A stretch of 64,000 nucleotides of DNA. It comes from Dyella sp. A6. GTDB lineage: Bacteria; Pseudomonadota; Gammaproteobacteria; Xanthomonadales; Rhodanobacteraceae. Positions 24,581-33,660 of the stretch are shown piece after piece (positions within the stretch are counted from its first letter, which is position 1; each line of letters opens with the position of its first letter). The DNA lies in assembly GCF_036320485.1 (NCBI RefSeq), contig NZ_CP132911.1, forward strand, positions 558,001-622,000, given 5' to 3'. Made by a program: the position numbers and the translations under genes. The notes under the pieces were generated by a model. That model saw only the letters and a list, made by a program, of their open reading frames with translations. It did no database searches and was not told the origin of the DNA.

Positions 24581-25795
24581 TCAGTTTCGAGTGTCGAGGA
24601 TAGGGCCGCATGTTCGCCCGGGCACCGCGTGTTCGCTGCGCAGTGCATGCCACGCCAGTCCTAGGCCGCCGAGCCCGACCAGGGCGGCGACCCATGGCAG
24701 TGCGGCCAGGCCGGGCCCGTGCGCGATCACCATGCCGCCAAGCCAGGCGCCCATGGCATTGCCAAGGTTGAACGCGCCGATATTGAGGCTGGACGCCAGG
24801 CTTGGTGCGCCGGCGGCTTGTCGTAGCACCCACAGTTGCAGCGGCGACACGGTGGCGAAAGCACTCACGCCGAGCAGGGCGATGAACATGACCGTCAACG
24901 ATTTACTGTGCAGTACCAGGCCCATCATGCCCAGTACCACCACCAGCATCGCCAGCGTCACTACCAGCGCCATCGACACCCGGCGGTCGGCAAGGCGGCC
25001 GCCGAGCAGGTTGCCCACGATCATGCCCACGCCGAACACAAGCAGGATCGGTGATACCGCGGTGTCTTCGAAACCGCTGACCTGGGTCAATAGAGGTTCG
25101 ATATAGGTGTAGACCAGAAACACACCGGCGAAGCCCAGTACGGTCATCAACAAGCCACGCAAGACAGCTGCGCTGGCGATGGCCCGCAGTTCGGCGCGCA
25201 CTGCTATCGGGGCGTCATCGCCGTGCTCGGGTGGAACCAGCGCGGCGACCACCAGCATCGCCAGCAGGCCGATCGCGCTGACTGCCCAGAACGTGGCGCG
25301 CCAGCCGAAATGCAGCCCCAGCCATGCGCCGGCCGGGACCCCAAGCAAGGTGGCGATGGTGAGACCGGTGAACATGATCGAGAGCGCCGAGGCCTTGCGC
25401 TCTTCCGATACCAGCGTGGTGGCGACCACCGAACCGACACCGAAGAAAGTGCCGTGGGCCAGCGAGGTGAGGACACGCGCGGCCATCAGCAGCGGATAGT
25501 TCGGTGCCACGGCACAGGCCAGATTGCCCAGCGTGAAAATCAACATCAAGGCCAGCAGCACGGACTTGCGTGGCATCCGGTGGGTGGCCAGGGTCAGCAG
25601 CGGGGCACCGGCGAAGACGCCCAGCGCATAGCCGGAGATCAGCAGGCCGGCGGCAGCGATGCTGACATGCAGGCTGGCGGCGACCTGCTCGAGCAGGCCC
25701 ATGATCACGAATTCAGTGGTGCCGATGCCGAAGGCGCCGGCGGCGAGTGCGTACAGTGCCAGAGGCGTGCGGGCACGCGAAGGCGCGGTGGTCAT
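24581..25795 (-). CDS. MFS transporter, DHA1 (AraJ/YdhP-like) family
   Basis: This 404-residue protein has 12 predicted membrane segments and the DHA1 features GAFGIGTTEFVIMGLLEQVA (TM1), LATHRMPRKSVLL (motif A region) and LTSLAHGTFFGVGSVVATTL. This branch includes arabinose and drug exporters (AraJ, YdhP, YdeA). It is divergent from a LysR regulator, with 100 bp between, and is followed by an oxidoreductase. The arrangement suggests an inducible efflux/detoxification unit. The substrate cannot be read from the sequence. Confidence 0.9.
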   Translation of the reverse strand: MTTAPSRARTPLALYALAAGAFGIGTTEFVIMGLLEQVAASLHVSIAAAGLLISGYALGVFAGAPLLTLATHRMPRKSVLLALMLIFTLGNLACAVAPNYPLLMAARVLTSLAHGTFFGVGSVVATTLVSEERKASALSIMFTGLTIATLLGVPAGAWLGLHFGWRATFWAVSAIGLLAMLVVAALVPPEHGDDAPIAVRAELRAIASAAVLRGLLMTVLGFAGVFLVYTYIEPLLTQVSGFEDTAVSPILLVFGVGMIVGNLLGGRLADRRVSMALVVTLAMLVVVLGMMGLVLHSKSLTVMFIALLGVSAFATVSPLQLWVLRQAAGAPSLASSLNIGAFNLGNAMGAWLGGMVIAHGPGLAALPWVAALVGLGGLGLAWHALRSEHAVPGRTCGPILDTRN

Positions 25796-25865
25796 GGGGC
25801 GGGTCCGAAGCTAAACCAGGCGCCAGCGTAGGCACTTGCTGTTTATGGATAAACCACCAGAATGG

Positions 25866-25882
25866 TTATTCATTATCAATAA
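25866..25882. promoter_or_regulatory. Candidate LysR-type operator (T-N11-A)
   Basis: TTATT-N7-AATAA (25866-25870, 25878-25882) is an AT-rich inverted repeat containing the T-N11-A core expected for LysR regulators. It lies between the divergent MFS and LysR genes, 14 bp before the chosen LysR start. Confidence 0.5.
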
Positions 25883-25895
25883 ACGGTTGAATATT

Positions 25896-26840
25896 GTGGA
25901 TCGCCTGGACGATCTTGCGTTGTTTCTGCGGGTGCTGGACCTGGGGTCGATCAGTGCGGCTGCGCGCAGCCTTGGTCTATCGGTGGCGGTCGCCAGCCAG
26001 CGACTCAAGCGGCTGGAGCGTGAACTGGGCGTGCGCCTGCTGCAACGGACCACACGCAGTCTGCATGCCACCCCCGAAGGCGCCGAGCTGGCCGCACAAG
26101 GGCGTGTCCTGGTCGAGGATCTGGAAGCCCTTACCAGCGGATTGCGCAAAGGTGCCCGGGCGGTTACCGGTACGTTGCGGGTGACCCTGCCTTCATCGTT
26201 TGGCCGGCAGTATCTGTCGCCGCTGTTGCCCGAGTTCATGGCACGGCATCCCGGGATCAAGCTCAGCGTGAATCTCAGCGACCAGTTCGTCGATCTGGTC
26301 GGTTCCGGCTTCGATCTGGGCATCCGCATCGGCGCACTCGACGATTCGGGCCTGGTGGCACGTCGGCTGGCGGTGAACCGGCGGGTGCTCTGTGCTACCC
26401 CGGATTACCTGCGGCAACACGGTACGCCGCGCACGCCGGCCGACCTGTCCGAGCATGAGTGCCTGTTGCTGGTCGGGCGGCATGGCCGGCAGGACCTGTG
26501 GCGGCTAACCGATGGTCGCGGACACGAGGTCGTCCAGCGTGTGCAGGGCCATCTGGAAAGCAACGAGGGCGAACTCTTGCGCGATGCGGTGCTGGCCGGA
26601 CAGGGCATCGCAATGCATTCGATCTGGCATGTGCACGAGGCGCTGCGTGCCGGACGACTGGTGGTGGTCTTGCCCGGCTTCCCGCTGGCGGATACCGGCA
26701 TCTATGCGGTGATGCCGCAGCGGCGGCTGGTGCCGCCACGCGTTGATGCGTTCGTCGACTTTCTGGCCGGGCATCTGGGTGGCACGCCGTCGTGGGAGCG
26801 TGGCCTGGAGGCGTGGAGCGGAGCTGCCGCACATAAATGA
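25896..26840 (+). CDS. LysR-family transcriptional regulator
   Basis: This protein of about 314 residues has the winged helix-turn-helix (LDLGSISAAARSLGLSVAVA, LERELGVRLLQRTTRSL) and a LysR substrate domain of the CrgA/PA2220-like subgroup (VNLSDQFVDLVGSGFDLGIR). I chose the GTG at 25896, which reads MDRLDDLALFLRVLD, the usual family N-terminus. The ATG at 25845 would add 17 residues and include the operator-like repeat. The divergent MFS/oxidoreductase pair is the likely target. Confidence 0.85.
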   Translation: MDRLDDLALFLRVLDLGSISAAARSLGLSVAVASQRLKRLERELGVRLLQRTTRSLHATPEGAELAAQGRVLVEDLEALTSGLRKGARAVTGTLRVTLPSSFGRQYLSPLLPEFMARHPGIKLSVNLSDQFVDLVGSGFDLGIRIGALDDSGLVARRLAVNRRVLCATPDYLRQHGTPRTPADLSEHECLLLVGRHGRQDLWRLTDGRGHEVVQRVQGHLESNEGELLRDAVLAGQGIAMHSIWHVHEALRAGRLVVVLPGFPLADTGIYAVMPQRRLVPPRVDAFVDFLAGHLGGTPSWERGLEAWSGAAAHK

Positions 26841-26842
26841 AA

Positions 26843-26871
26843 ACGGCGCGTCACCAGGGGCGACGCGCCGT
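26843..26871 (-). terminator. Terminator between lysR and ppa
   Basis: A 10-bp GC-rich stem (26843-26852 with 26862-26871) lies between the convergent genes. On the minus strand it is followed by TTTTC, so it best serves ppa. Confidence 0.65.
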
Positions 26872-26900
26872 CGATGGCCAGCGATCGGCAGATGCCGGCT

Positions 26901-27434
26901 TTACTTGGCCTTCTTGTGGCTCTCGATGCCGGCAAGGATGGTCTGACGCGCGGTCTCGGCATTCGCCCAGCCGTCCAGCTTGACCCACTTGCCCTTCTCG
27001 AGGTCCTTGTAATGCTCGAAGAAGTGGCCGATGCGCTCGAGCCAGTGACCGGAAACCTGCTCGATATCGTTGATGTGCGAATAGCCGGCGAAGATCTTCG
27101 GCGTCGGCACCACCACCAGCTTCTCGTCGCCACCGGCCTCGTCGGTCATCTTCAGCATACCGACCGGGCGGCAGCGGATCACTGCGCCGGGAACCAGCGG
27201 AAGCGGCAGGATCACCAGCGCATCGAGCGGGTCGCCATCATCGCCCAGCGTGCCCGGCACGTAGCCATAGTTGCAGGGATAGCGCATGGGCGTGGAGAGG
27301 ATGCGGTCGACGAAGATCGCGCCCGTGGCCTTGTCGACCTCGTACTTGACCGGCTCGGCATCCTTCGGAATTTCGATGATGACGTTGATGTCGTTCGGCA
27401 CGTCGCGGCCGGGTTGAACCAGATCCAGACCCAT
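26901..27434 (-). CDS. ppa: Soluble inorganic pyrophosphatase (family I)
   Basis: Ppa hydrolyses PPi to two phosphates in the cytoplasm. The 177 residues match the family I enzyme. Visible are INVIIEIPKDAEPVKYEVDK, MRYPCNYGYVPGTLGDDGDPLD (metal-binding DGDPLD) and the C-terminal HYKDLEKGKWVKLDGW. A membrane pyrophosphatase (hppA) and a PPi-dependent phosphofructokinase (pfp) are encoded within 8 kb, so this cell has three competing routes for PPi. Confidence 0.96.
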   Translation of the reverse strand: MGLDLVQPGRDVPNDINVIIEIPKDAEPVKYEVDKATGAIFVDRILSTPMRYPCNYGYVPGTLGDDGDPLDALVILPLPLVPGAVIRCRPVGMLKMTDEAGGDEKLVVVPTPKIFAGYSHINDIEQVSGHWLERIGHFFEHYKDLEKGKWVKLDGWANAETARQTILAGIESHKKAK

Positions 27435-27544
27435 GGGGCGCTCCTCGGAAGCAGATGCGGGGGAGAAAGCCCGTCAGGATACGGCAAATGCTGCGACGCC
27501 GCACCATCGAAGCGCCGGGTCCGTGATCGATGCAGAGCCAGGGT

Positions 27545-28453
27545 TCAGTCGCGCCCGGCCTTTTCCCGGTATGGACGCTCGCGCAGCCATTTGGTGGCGA
27601 TCCACTTTTCTCCCTTGATCACCGGCAGTCCGGCGTGCAGCGAAGCGGCATCGCCGCCCTCATAGGTGAAGCACACGGCGGCACCACGTTGTGCGGTGAC
27701 GGTGAGCCCGATCTCGGGGAATGCCGTGCCGCCACCGGCAGCGGGTGTGTTGAGGTACATCACCAGGCTGCCGATGCGCTGTCCACCGGTGGCGGTGATG
27801 GCTGCGTAGCCGGGCTGGTGTGGGTCGAACCAGTCCTGGTGCGGCTCGTACTGTTGCCCTGGCAGGTAGTGCAGCACTTGCAGGCCCTCGCCATGATCTA
27901 CCGGTATGCCGAGCAGGGCCGCGATGCGTGCCTCGATGCGGCGGATCAGCGGCTCTTCGCCCAGCGCGAAGAACATGCCATTGCTGGTGCGGTTCGGGTC
28001 GATCTGTTGGCCGCCGTCCACATTCACGGTGCGCGCGCGCTGCAGGCGTGGTTTTGCCAGCTCGATCAGGGCCTCGCACTCGTCCGTGGTCAGCAGCTCG
28101 TCGAACACGCGCAACGGCGGTGCCTCCAGGCTCAGCATGACACGCAGGGGGTGCTTGTCGGCCACGATGTGCGGTCCGTCGGGAAGGCGGATGCGGACAC
28201 TCTTGCCGTGTTGCTGCGGTCGTGCCCGCGCATCGATGGCGCTCACCGGCATCTTCAGTACGTGGGCGAGGATGCGGCGGCTTTCCTGTGGCGAGTAGCC
28301 GGTTTCGTGCATCAAGCGGAGCAGGTCGGCCACATTGTGGCCGGCGCGTGTGGTCTCGAGGATCCAGTTGCGCAGTTCGGGACGGATAGGGGCATGGAAA
28401 CGCATGCGTGGGAGGGGCCTGTCGCGGGAAAACATGCGGCCGGCATGCGTCAT
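27545..28453 (-). CDS. 2OG-Fe(II) dioxygenase, prolyl 4-hydroxylase-like
   Basis: This 302-residue protein has a C-terminal P4Hc domain: DPNRTSNGMFF, the iron-binding HQDWFDP (HxD), and a distal His in SLHAGLPVIKGEKWIATKWL, where the Lys binds 2-oxoglutarate. Residues 1-100 form a separate N-terminal region found in proteobacterial homologues. Enzymes of this type hydroxylate proline or related residues; the bacterial substrate is unknown. The start is uncertain: ATGs at 28453, 28435 and 28405 are in frame and none has a strong ribosome site. Confidence 0.82.
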   Translation of the reverse strand: MTHAGRMFSRDRPLPRMRFHAPIRPELRNWILETTRAGHNVADLLRLMHETGYSPQESRRILAHVLKMPVSAIDARARPQQHGKSVRIRLPDGPHIVADKHPLRVMLSLEAPPLRVFDELLTTDECEALIELAKPRLQRARTVNVDGGQQIDPNRTSNGMFFALGEEPLIRRIEARIAALLGIPVDHGEGLQVLHYLPGQQYEPHQDWFDPHQPGYAAITATGGQRIGSLVMYLNTPAAGGGTAFPEIGLTVTAQRGAAVCFTYEGGDAASLHAGLPVIKGEKWIATKWLRERPYREKAGRD

Positions 28454-28489
28454 GCGGATGCGCCTGCGGCCGGGCGCAAGCTTACTTCA

Positions 28490-28520
28490 GGCGGCCGCCA
28501 TCACGAAAATGGCGGCCGCC
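28490..28520 (-). terminator. Hairpin after the S9 peptidase gene
   Basis: A perfect 12-bp GC-rich stem (28490-28501 with 28509-28520) lies immediately after the peptidase stop on the minus strand. There is no following T run, so termination or 3'-end protection is uncertain. Confidence 0.5.
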
Positions 28521-28527
28521 GCAGGAT

Positions 28528-30648
28528 CTATTTCAGCTCGTTCCAGAGGAAGTTGTAGACCATGGCGTGCATGTGTGCGGACTGCCGGTTGTCCGCGCCG
28601 GCGCCGTGGCCGCCCTCGGTGTTCTCGTAGAACCACACCTTGCGGTAGCCCATGCCTTCCATTTTTGCGGCCATCTTGCGCGCCTGGGCAGGGCCGACAC
28701 GGTCGTCGCTGGTGGTCGTGTAGAACAGCACCGGCGGGTAGTCCGTGCCCTTCTTCACGTTCTGGTAGGGCGAGAATGTCTTGATGAAGGCCCACTGCTT
28801 CGGGTCGTCCGGGTTGCCGTACTCGGCGATCCAGGAGGCGCCTGCGGAAAGGTGCGTGTAGCGCTTCATGTCCAGCAAAGGCACTTCGCAGGCGATCGCA
28901 CCGAACAATTGCGGGTACTCGGTGAGCATGTTGCCTACCAGCAGGCCGCCGTTGCTGCCGCCCTCGGCGCCCAGGTGCTTCGCCGAGGTGACGCCACGGC
29001 GGATCAGATCCTCGGCGACAGCGGCGAAATCCTGGTAGGCCTTGGGTCGATTCGCCTTCAGTGCGGCCTGGTGCCAGCGCGGGCCGTATTCGCCGCCGCC
29101 GCGTATGTTGGCGACCACGTACACGCCGCCGCGGGAAAGCCAGGCACGCCCGATGCTGCCGCTGTAGTAGGGCAGCAGCGAGATTTCGAAGCCACCGTAG
29201 CCATACAGCAGGGTGCGATGGGAGCCGTCGAGTTTCATGCCCTTCGGCGCGATTTCGAAGTAGGGCACGCGGGTGCCGTCCTTCGAGGTGACGAAGTGCT
29301 GGCTGACGACGAACTTCGAGGCATCGAAGAAAGCGGGCTCCTGCTTGATGGTCTCGGCCGGACCCTCGCCCAGCACGCCGCGCTCCAGCGAAGACGGGGT
29401 GAGGAAGCCGGTCACCGAAAGCCAGTACTCGTCGCTGTGGTCGGGGTCGGTGTCGGCCACGCTGATCGTGCTGAAGCTGGGCGCGCCCGGCAGCGCCTGG
29501 TGCAACCAGCGGCCATCGGGCTGCGGGGTGAGCACGTCGAGGCGACTCTTCACGTCGTCCAGCACGTCGATGATCAGGTGGTGACGCGTCCACGCATAGC
29601 CGGACAGCGCAGTGTGCGCGTCGGGCGTGAACAGGGCGGTGAAGTCACGCCTGCCGGCCATGAAATCGTCGAACTTGATGGCCAGCAGGGCACCAGAGGG
29701 CCAGGTCTTGCCGCCCACGGTCCAGGCCGAGCGCGTCTGCACCAGCAGCCACTGGCGGTGCGCGTCGAAACCGGCGTCGCCGGGAATGTCGAGCTTCTCG
29801 AGTTTGCCGTTCTTGCGCAGGAAGTTCTCGGAATGGAAGAAGTCGGTGGCCACACTGACGAAGTCGCGTTCGTAGCCGGGGGTGCGGTCGTGCCAGGCGC
29901 TCACGGACAGATCGTCGGGTGAGGCTTCGTAGACCAGCCTGGCGGCGGCGAGCGGGGTGCCGCGGGTCCATTCCTTCACGATGCGTGGGTAGCTGGACCT
30001 GGCCATCGAGCCGGGGCCGAAGTCGGTGCCGACATAGATGTGGTCGCGGTCGATCCAGTTGACGAAGTTCTTGGCGAGCGGCAGGTGGAAGCCGTCCTTC
30101 ACGAACGACTTGGTGGCCAGGTCGAATTCGCGTACCTCCACCGCATCGCCGCCATCGGGCGACAGCGACACCAGGCAGCGCACGTAGGCCGGTTTCAGGC
30201 ACTGCGCACCCTTGAACACCCAGCGCTTGTCCTCGGCCTTGTTCAGCGCATCGATATCCAGCAGGGTTTCCCAGTGAGGGTCGGTCCTGCGGTATTCCGC
30301 CAGCGTGGTACGGCGCCAGATGCCACGCGGGTGCGCCTTGTCCTGCCAGAAGTTGTACAGGTAGTCGCCCATGCGATGAACGTACGGAATGCGCGCATCC
30401 GAATTCAGTACCTGCAGTATCCGGTCGAAGCTGCGGGTGAATTCGGGGGAGTCGGCAAAGGCCTTTTCGGTGATGGCGTTCTGGCCCTTGACCCAGGCCA
30501 TGGCGCGCTGGCCGTGAGTGGCTTCCAGCCACAGATAGGGGTCATTGCCGGCGGCCTGACTGCCGGTTGTCGCTGCGTGGGTCGGGTTCATGCCTGCCAG
30601 TGTGGCGCCCAGCGCCAGTGTGATCCAGATGGCGTACTTGCTGACCAT
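28528..30648 (-). CDS. Prolyl oligopeptidase family serine peptidase (S9A), exported
   Basis: This 706-residue protein has a signal peptide (MVSKYAIWITLALGATLAGM, cleavage near PTHA-AT), so it is probably periplasmic. An N-terminal beta-propeller is followed by an alpha/beta-hydrolase domain. The catalytic triad is visible: Ser565 in GGSNGGLL, Asp about 648 in TTTSDDRVGP, His681 in NTEGGHGAG. VVANIRGGGEYG is the family oxyanion-side motif. Such enzymes cut short peptides after proline. Confidence 0.93.
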   Translation of the reverse strand: MVSKYAIWITLALGATLAGMNPTHAATTGSQAAGNDPYLWLEATHGQRAMAWVKGQNAITEKAFADSPEFTRSFDRILQVLNSDARIPYVHRMGDYLYNFWQDKAHPRGIWRRTTLAEYRRTDPHWETLLDIDALNKAEDKRWVFKGAQCLKPAYVRCLVSLSPDGGDAVEVREFDLATKSFVKDGFHLPLAKNFVNWIDRDHIYVGTDFGPGSMARSSYPRIVKEWTRGTPLAAARLVYEASPDDLSVSAWHDRTPGYERDFVSVATDFFHSENFLRKNGKLEKLDIPGDAGFDAHRQWLLVQTRSAWTVGGKTWPSGALLAIKFDDFMAGRRDFTALFTPDAHTALSGYAWTRHHLIIDVLDDVKSRLDVLTPQPDGRWLHQALPGAPSFSTISVADTDPDHSDEYWLSVTGFLTPSSLERGVLGEGPAETIKQEPAFFDASKFVVSQHFVTSKDGTRVPYFEIAPKGMKLDGSHRTLLYGYGGFEISLLPYYSGSIGRAWLSRGGVYVVANIRGGGEYGPRWHQAALKANRPKAYQDFAAVAEDLIRRGVTSAKHLGAEGGSNGGLLVGNMLTEYPQLFGAIACEVPLLDMKRYTHLSAGASWIAEYGNPDDPKQWAFIKTFSPYQNVKKGTDYPPVLFYTTTSDDRVGPAQARKMAAKMEGMGYRKVWFYENTEGGHGAGADNRQSAHMHAMVYNFLWNELK

Positions 30649-30794
30649 GGCGAGTCCTTCGTGATGACGATTGGCATGGGAACCACGAGTGTGGCCGTTA
30701 TCCCCGGCGGCTGCCCGTGACTAAAGTCAGGTGCGGGCCGTGCCGCGTCAGGCGCAGGGTTTGTGTCGTGGTTGGGCGGCTGGTGCCGCCGGCA

Positions 30795-30826
30795 CCGAAA
30801 AGCCCCGCCATGGCGGGGCTTTTCGG
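30795..30826 (-). terminator. Terminator after hppA
   Basis: A perfect 16-bp palindrome (30795-30810 with 30811-30826) includes AAAAGCCCCGCC and its complement, 16 bp beyond the hppA stop. It gives a T run on either strand. Confidence 0.8.
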
Positions 30827-30841
30827 GCGGTTGCGGACGAC

Positions 30842-32887
30842 TCAGTGCAGCAAGGGGACGATCAACAGGGCCACGATGTTGATGATCTTGATCAGCGGGT
30901 TTACCGCAGGGCCGGCGGTGTCCTTGTAGGGGTCGCCCACGGTGTCGCCGGTGACGGCTGCCTTGTGCGCCTCGGAACCCTTGCCGCCGAAGTTGCCGTC
31001 CTCGATGTATTTCTTGGCGTTGTCCCAGGCACCACCGCCGGTGGTCATCGAGATCGCCACGAACAGGCCGGTGACAATGGTGCCGATCAGCACCCCCCCC
31101 AGCGCCTTAGGTCCCAGGATCAGGCCAACCAGGATCGGCACCACCACCGGCAGCAGCGACGGCACGATCATTTCCTTGATTGCCGAACGGGTGAGCATGT
31201 CCACGGCCTTGTCGTACTGCGGTTTGCCGGTGCCCTGCATGATGCCGGCGATGTCGCGGAACTGGCGTCGCACCTCCTCGACCACCGCACCTGCGGCGCG
31301 GCCCACCGCTTCCATCGCCATGGCGCCGAACAGGTAGGGAATCAGGCCACCGATCAGCAGGCCGATGATGACCATGTGATCGGACAGGTCGAACGTGAAC
31401 ACCTGTCCGGGGTGGGTCACCGCCAGGTTGTGCGTGTAATCGGCGAACAGGACGAGTGCGGCCAGAGCAGCCGAGCCGATGGCGTAGCCCTTGGTCACCG
31501 CCTTGGTGGTGTTGCCGACCGCGTCGAGCGGGTCGGTGATGCCACGCACCTCCTCCGGCAGTTCGGCCATTTCGGCAATGCCGCCAGCGTTGTCGGTGAT
31601 CGGTCCGTAGGCATCCAGCGCCACGATCATGCCGGTCATCGACAACATCGCGGTGACCGCCACGGCAATGCCGTACAGGCCGCCCAGCGAGTACGCGGAC
31701 CAGATCGCCGCGCAGATCGCCAGTACCGGCAGGGCCGTGGCCTTCATCGAAATGCCCAGGCCGGCGATGATGTTGGTGCCGTGACCGGTAGTGGACGCCT
31801 GCGCGATGTGTCGTACCGGCTTGTAGTCGGTGCCGGTGTAGTACTCGGTGATCCAGACGATCAGGCCGGTCAGCGCCAGGCCGATCAGCGCGCAGCCGAA
31901 CAGCGCGTTGCCGGAGATGGCTGTGCCGCTGCCGCTCAGTCCCTGCGGGAACAGCGCATGGGTGATGAACCAGAAGGCGATCGCCGCAAGCACCGCCGAG
32001 ACCAGCACACCCTTGTACAGCGCACCCATGATCGAGCCACCTTCTTTCACGCTGACGAAGAAGGTGCCGATGATCGAAGCGATGATCGAGGCCGCCCCCA
32101 GTATCAACGGATAGAGCACCGCGTCGGGGTTGCTGGCGAAGCTCAGTCCGCCCAGCAGCATGGTGGCGATGACCGTCACCGCATAGGTTTCGAACAGGTC
32201 GGCAGCCATGCCGGCGCAGTCGCCCACGTTGTCGCCCACGTTGTCGGCGATAACGGCCGGATTGCGCGGATCGTCCTCGGGAATGCCTGCCTCCACCTTG
32301 CCGACCAGGTCGGCACCCACGTCGGCGCCCTTGGTGAAGATGCCGCCGCCCAGACGCGCGAAGATCGAGATCAGCGAGGAACCGAACGCCAGCCCCACCA
32401 AGGCGTGCAGCGCCCGTTCGCCGGTGTAGCCGAAGTGTGGCAGCAGCAGGAAGTAGCCGGTGACGCCAAGCAGGGCCAGTCCCACCACCAGCATGCCGGT
32501 GATCGCGCCACCCCGGAACGCCACGTTCATGGCCGCCCGCATGCCGCTGCGCGCGGCTTCGGCGGTACGCACATTGGCGCGTACCGACACATTCATGCCG
32601 ATGTAGCCGGTCGCGCCGGAGAGTGCTGCGCCAATCGCGAAGCCGATCGCCGTCGGCCAGTTGAGGAAGAAGCCGATCAGCACGAACAGCACCACGCCGG
32701 CGATGGCGATGGTGCCGTACTGACGGTTGAGGTAGGCGCGGGCTCCTTCCTGGATCGCCGCGGCAATCTGTTGCATGCGCTCGTTGCCGGCGGATCTCGC
32801 CAGCACCCAGCGCGTCGAAATGATCCCGTAAAGAATTGCCACGACCGCACAAGCCAACGCGATCCACAAGCCGTATTGCTGCAGCAT
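30842..32887 (-). CDS. hppA: Membrane-bound proton-translocating pyrophosphatase, K+-independent type
   Basis: H+-PPase couples PPi hydrolysis to ion pumping across the inner membrane. The 681-residue protein has about 16 membrane helices, the catalytic [19 protein letters not shown] (residues about 210-228), and the C-terminal [18 protein letters not shown]. In the segment [20 protein letters not shown], Lys and Thr occupy the two positions that distinguish K+-independent H+ pumps from K+-dependent ones (Ala/Gly), so I infer a H+-pumping, K+-independent enzyme. Confidence 0.95.
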   Translation of the reverse strand: MLQQYGLWIALACAVVAILYGIISTRWVLARSAGNERMQQIAAAIQEGARAYLNRQYGTIAIAGVVLFVLIGFFLNWPTAIGFAIGAALSGATGYIGMNVSVRANVRTAEAARSGMRAAMNVAFRGGAITGMLVVGLALLGVTGYFLLLPHFGYTGERALHALVGLAFGSSLISIFARLGGGIFTKGADVGADLVGKVEAGIPEDDPRNPAVIADNVGDNVGDCAGMAADLFETYAVTVIATMLLGGLSFASNPDAVLYPLILGAASIIASIIGTFFVSVKEGGSIMGALYKGVLVSAVLAAIAFWFITHALFPQGLSGSGTAISGNALFGCALIGLALTGLIVWITEYYTGTDYKPVRHIAQASTTGHGTNIIAGLGISMKATALPVLAICAAIWSAYSLGGLYGIAVAVTAMLSMTGMIVALDAYGPITDNAGGIAEMAELPEEVRGITDPLDAVGNTTKAVTKGYAIGSAALAALVLFADYTHNLAVTHPGQVFTFDLSDHMVIIGLLIGGLIPYLFGAMAMEAVGRAAGAVVEEVRRQFRDIAGIMQGTGKPQYDKAVDMLTRSAIKEMIVPSLLPVVVPILVGLILGPKALGGVLIGTIVTGLFVAISMTTGGGAWDNAKKYIEDGNFGGKGSEAHKAAVTGDTVGDPYKDTAGPAVNPLIKIINIVALLIVPLLH

Positions 32888-33003
32888 CGGTGCCTCCCCA
32901 TGAGTTGTGACGGCCGCCCGGAAGGGGCGGCCGTCACGAGTATAGGCAGACCTTGCCTCGCGATTTGTTGTGCGGCGCAGCGCGTGAGCGGGGTGCGGAT
33001 ACG

Positions 33004-33034
33004 AAAAAGGCGGCGCCAGGATGGCGCCGCCTTT
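33004..33034 (-). terminator. Terminator after the RcnB-like gene
   Basis: A 13-bp stem (33006-33018 with 33022-33034) with a 3-nt loop is followed on the minus strand by a run of five Ts, about 25 bp after the stop codon. Confidence 0.85.
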
Positions 33035-33058
33035 GCCTGGTCATTGGTCGATCGCCGC

Positions 33059-33520
33059 TCAATGCGTGACGATGTTCAGGATCAGGCCGGTGGTAATCGC
33101 GACCAGTAGGTAGTTGTCATTGTCACCACGAACCCAGCGATAACCGCGGGGCGGCGGTGCCAGTCGATAGTCGCGATAGTCGCGGACCACATAGACCGGG
33201 CCGCCGTAACGTTCGCCGCGGGCCCAGTGATGCCAGCGCTCGGTGCGGTGCCAACCCCGATGCCAGCCGTTGTCGTGATGGTCGCGACCACGGTAGCCGT
33301 CATCGTCCCTTACGTAGCGGCCGCGATAGCCATCATCGCCGCGGTCATCGCCATGATCATGTCCACGGCCGTGGTCGCCGTGCCCGTGCCCGTGGTCGTC
33401 GGAGTGCCCATGCCCATGATCGTGCCCCCAGTTGTCCTGCTGCAGGGGCGAGCCGAAGGCCAGGCCGCTGGCGCCACACAGGGCCAGGATGAAGCTGAGG
33501 TTTCGCAATGTCTTGTTCAT
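33059..33520 (-). CDS. RcnB-family periplasmic protein with His/Asp-rich metal-binding tract
   Basis: This 153-residue protein has a signal peptide (cleaved near LAFG-SP). A low-complexity tract of alternating His, Gly and Asp covers residues about 32-62 (GHDHGHGHSDDHGHGHGDH). The RcnB domain follows: YVVRDYRDYRLAPPPRGYRW, then DNYLLVAITTGLI. RcnB limits nickel/cobalt efflux in E. coli. The His-rich insert before the domain suggests a metal-buffering role, which is inference. The gene is monocistronic with its own terminator. Confidence 0.85.
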   Translation of the reverse strand: MNKTLRNLSFILALCGASGLAFGSPLQQDNWGHDHGHGHSDDHGHGHGDHGRGHDHGDDRGDDGYRGRYVRDDDGYRGRDHHDNGWHRGWHRTERWHHWARGERYGGPVYVVRDYRDYRLAPPPRGYRWVRGDNDNYLLVAITTGLILNIVTH

Positions 33521-33660
33521 ACGGTCTCCCTAGGCCGATCGGTATGTTAGCCGACGATGCCAATGTAAAAGTGTGCAGCTGAACCGAAATTGCGTAGCGA
33601 CATCGCAGCTTCATGCGCCGGTCAGTCGCGCGATGATCGTGCGGGTATGCGCCCTGGACG

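Noticed and set aside
30731..33109. 792-codon plus-strand frame opposite hppA
   Set aside because: Antisense shadow, extremely rich in Gln/His/Arg/Asp, and no domain. hppA is unambiguous.
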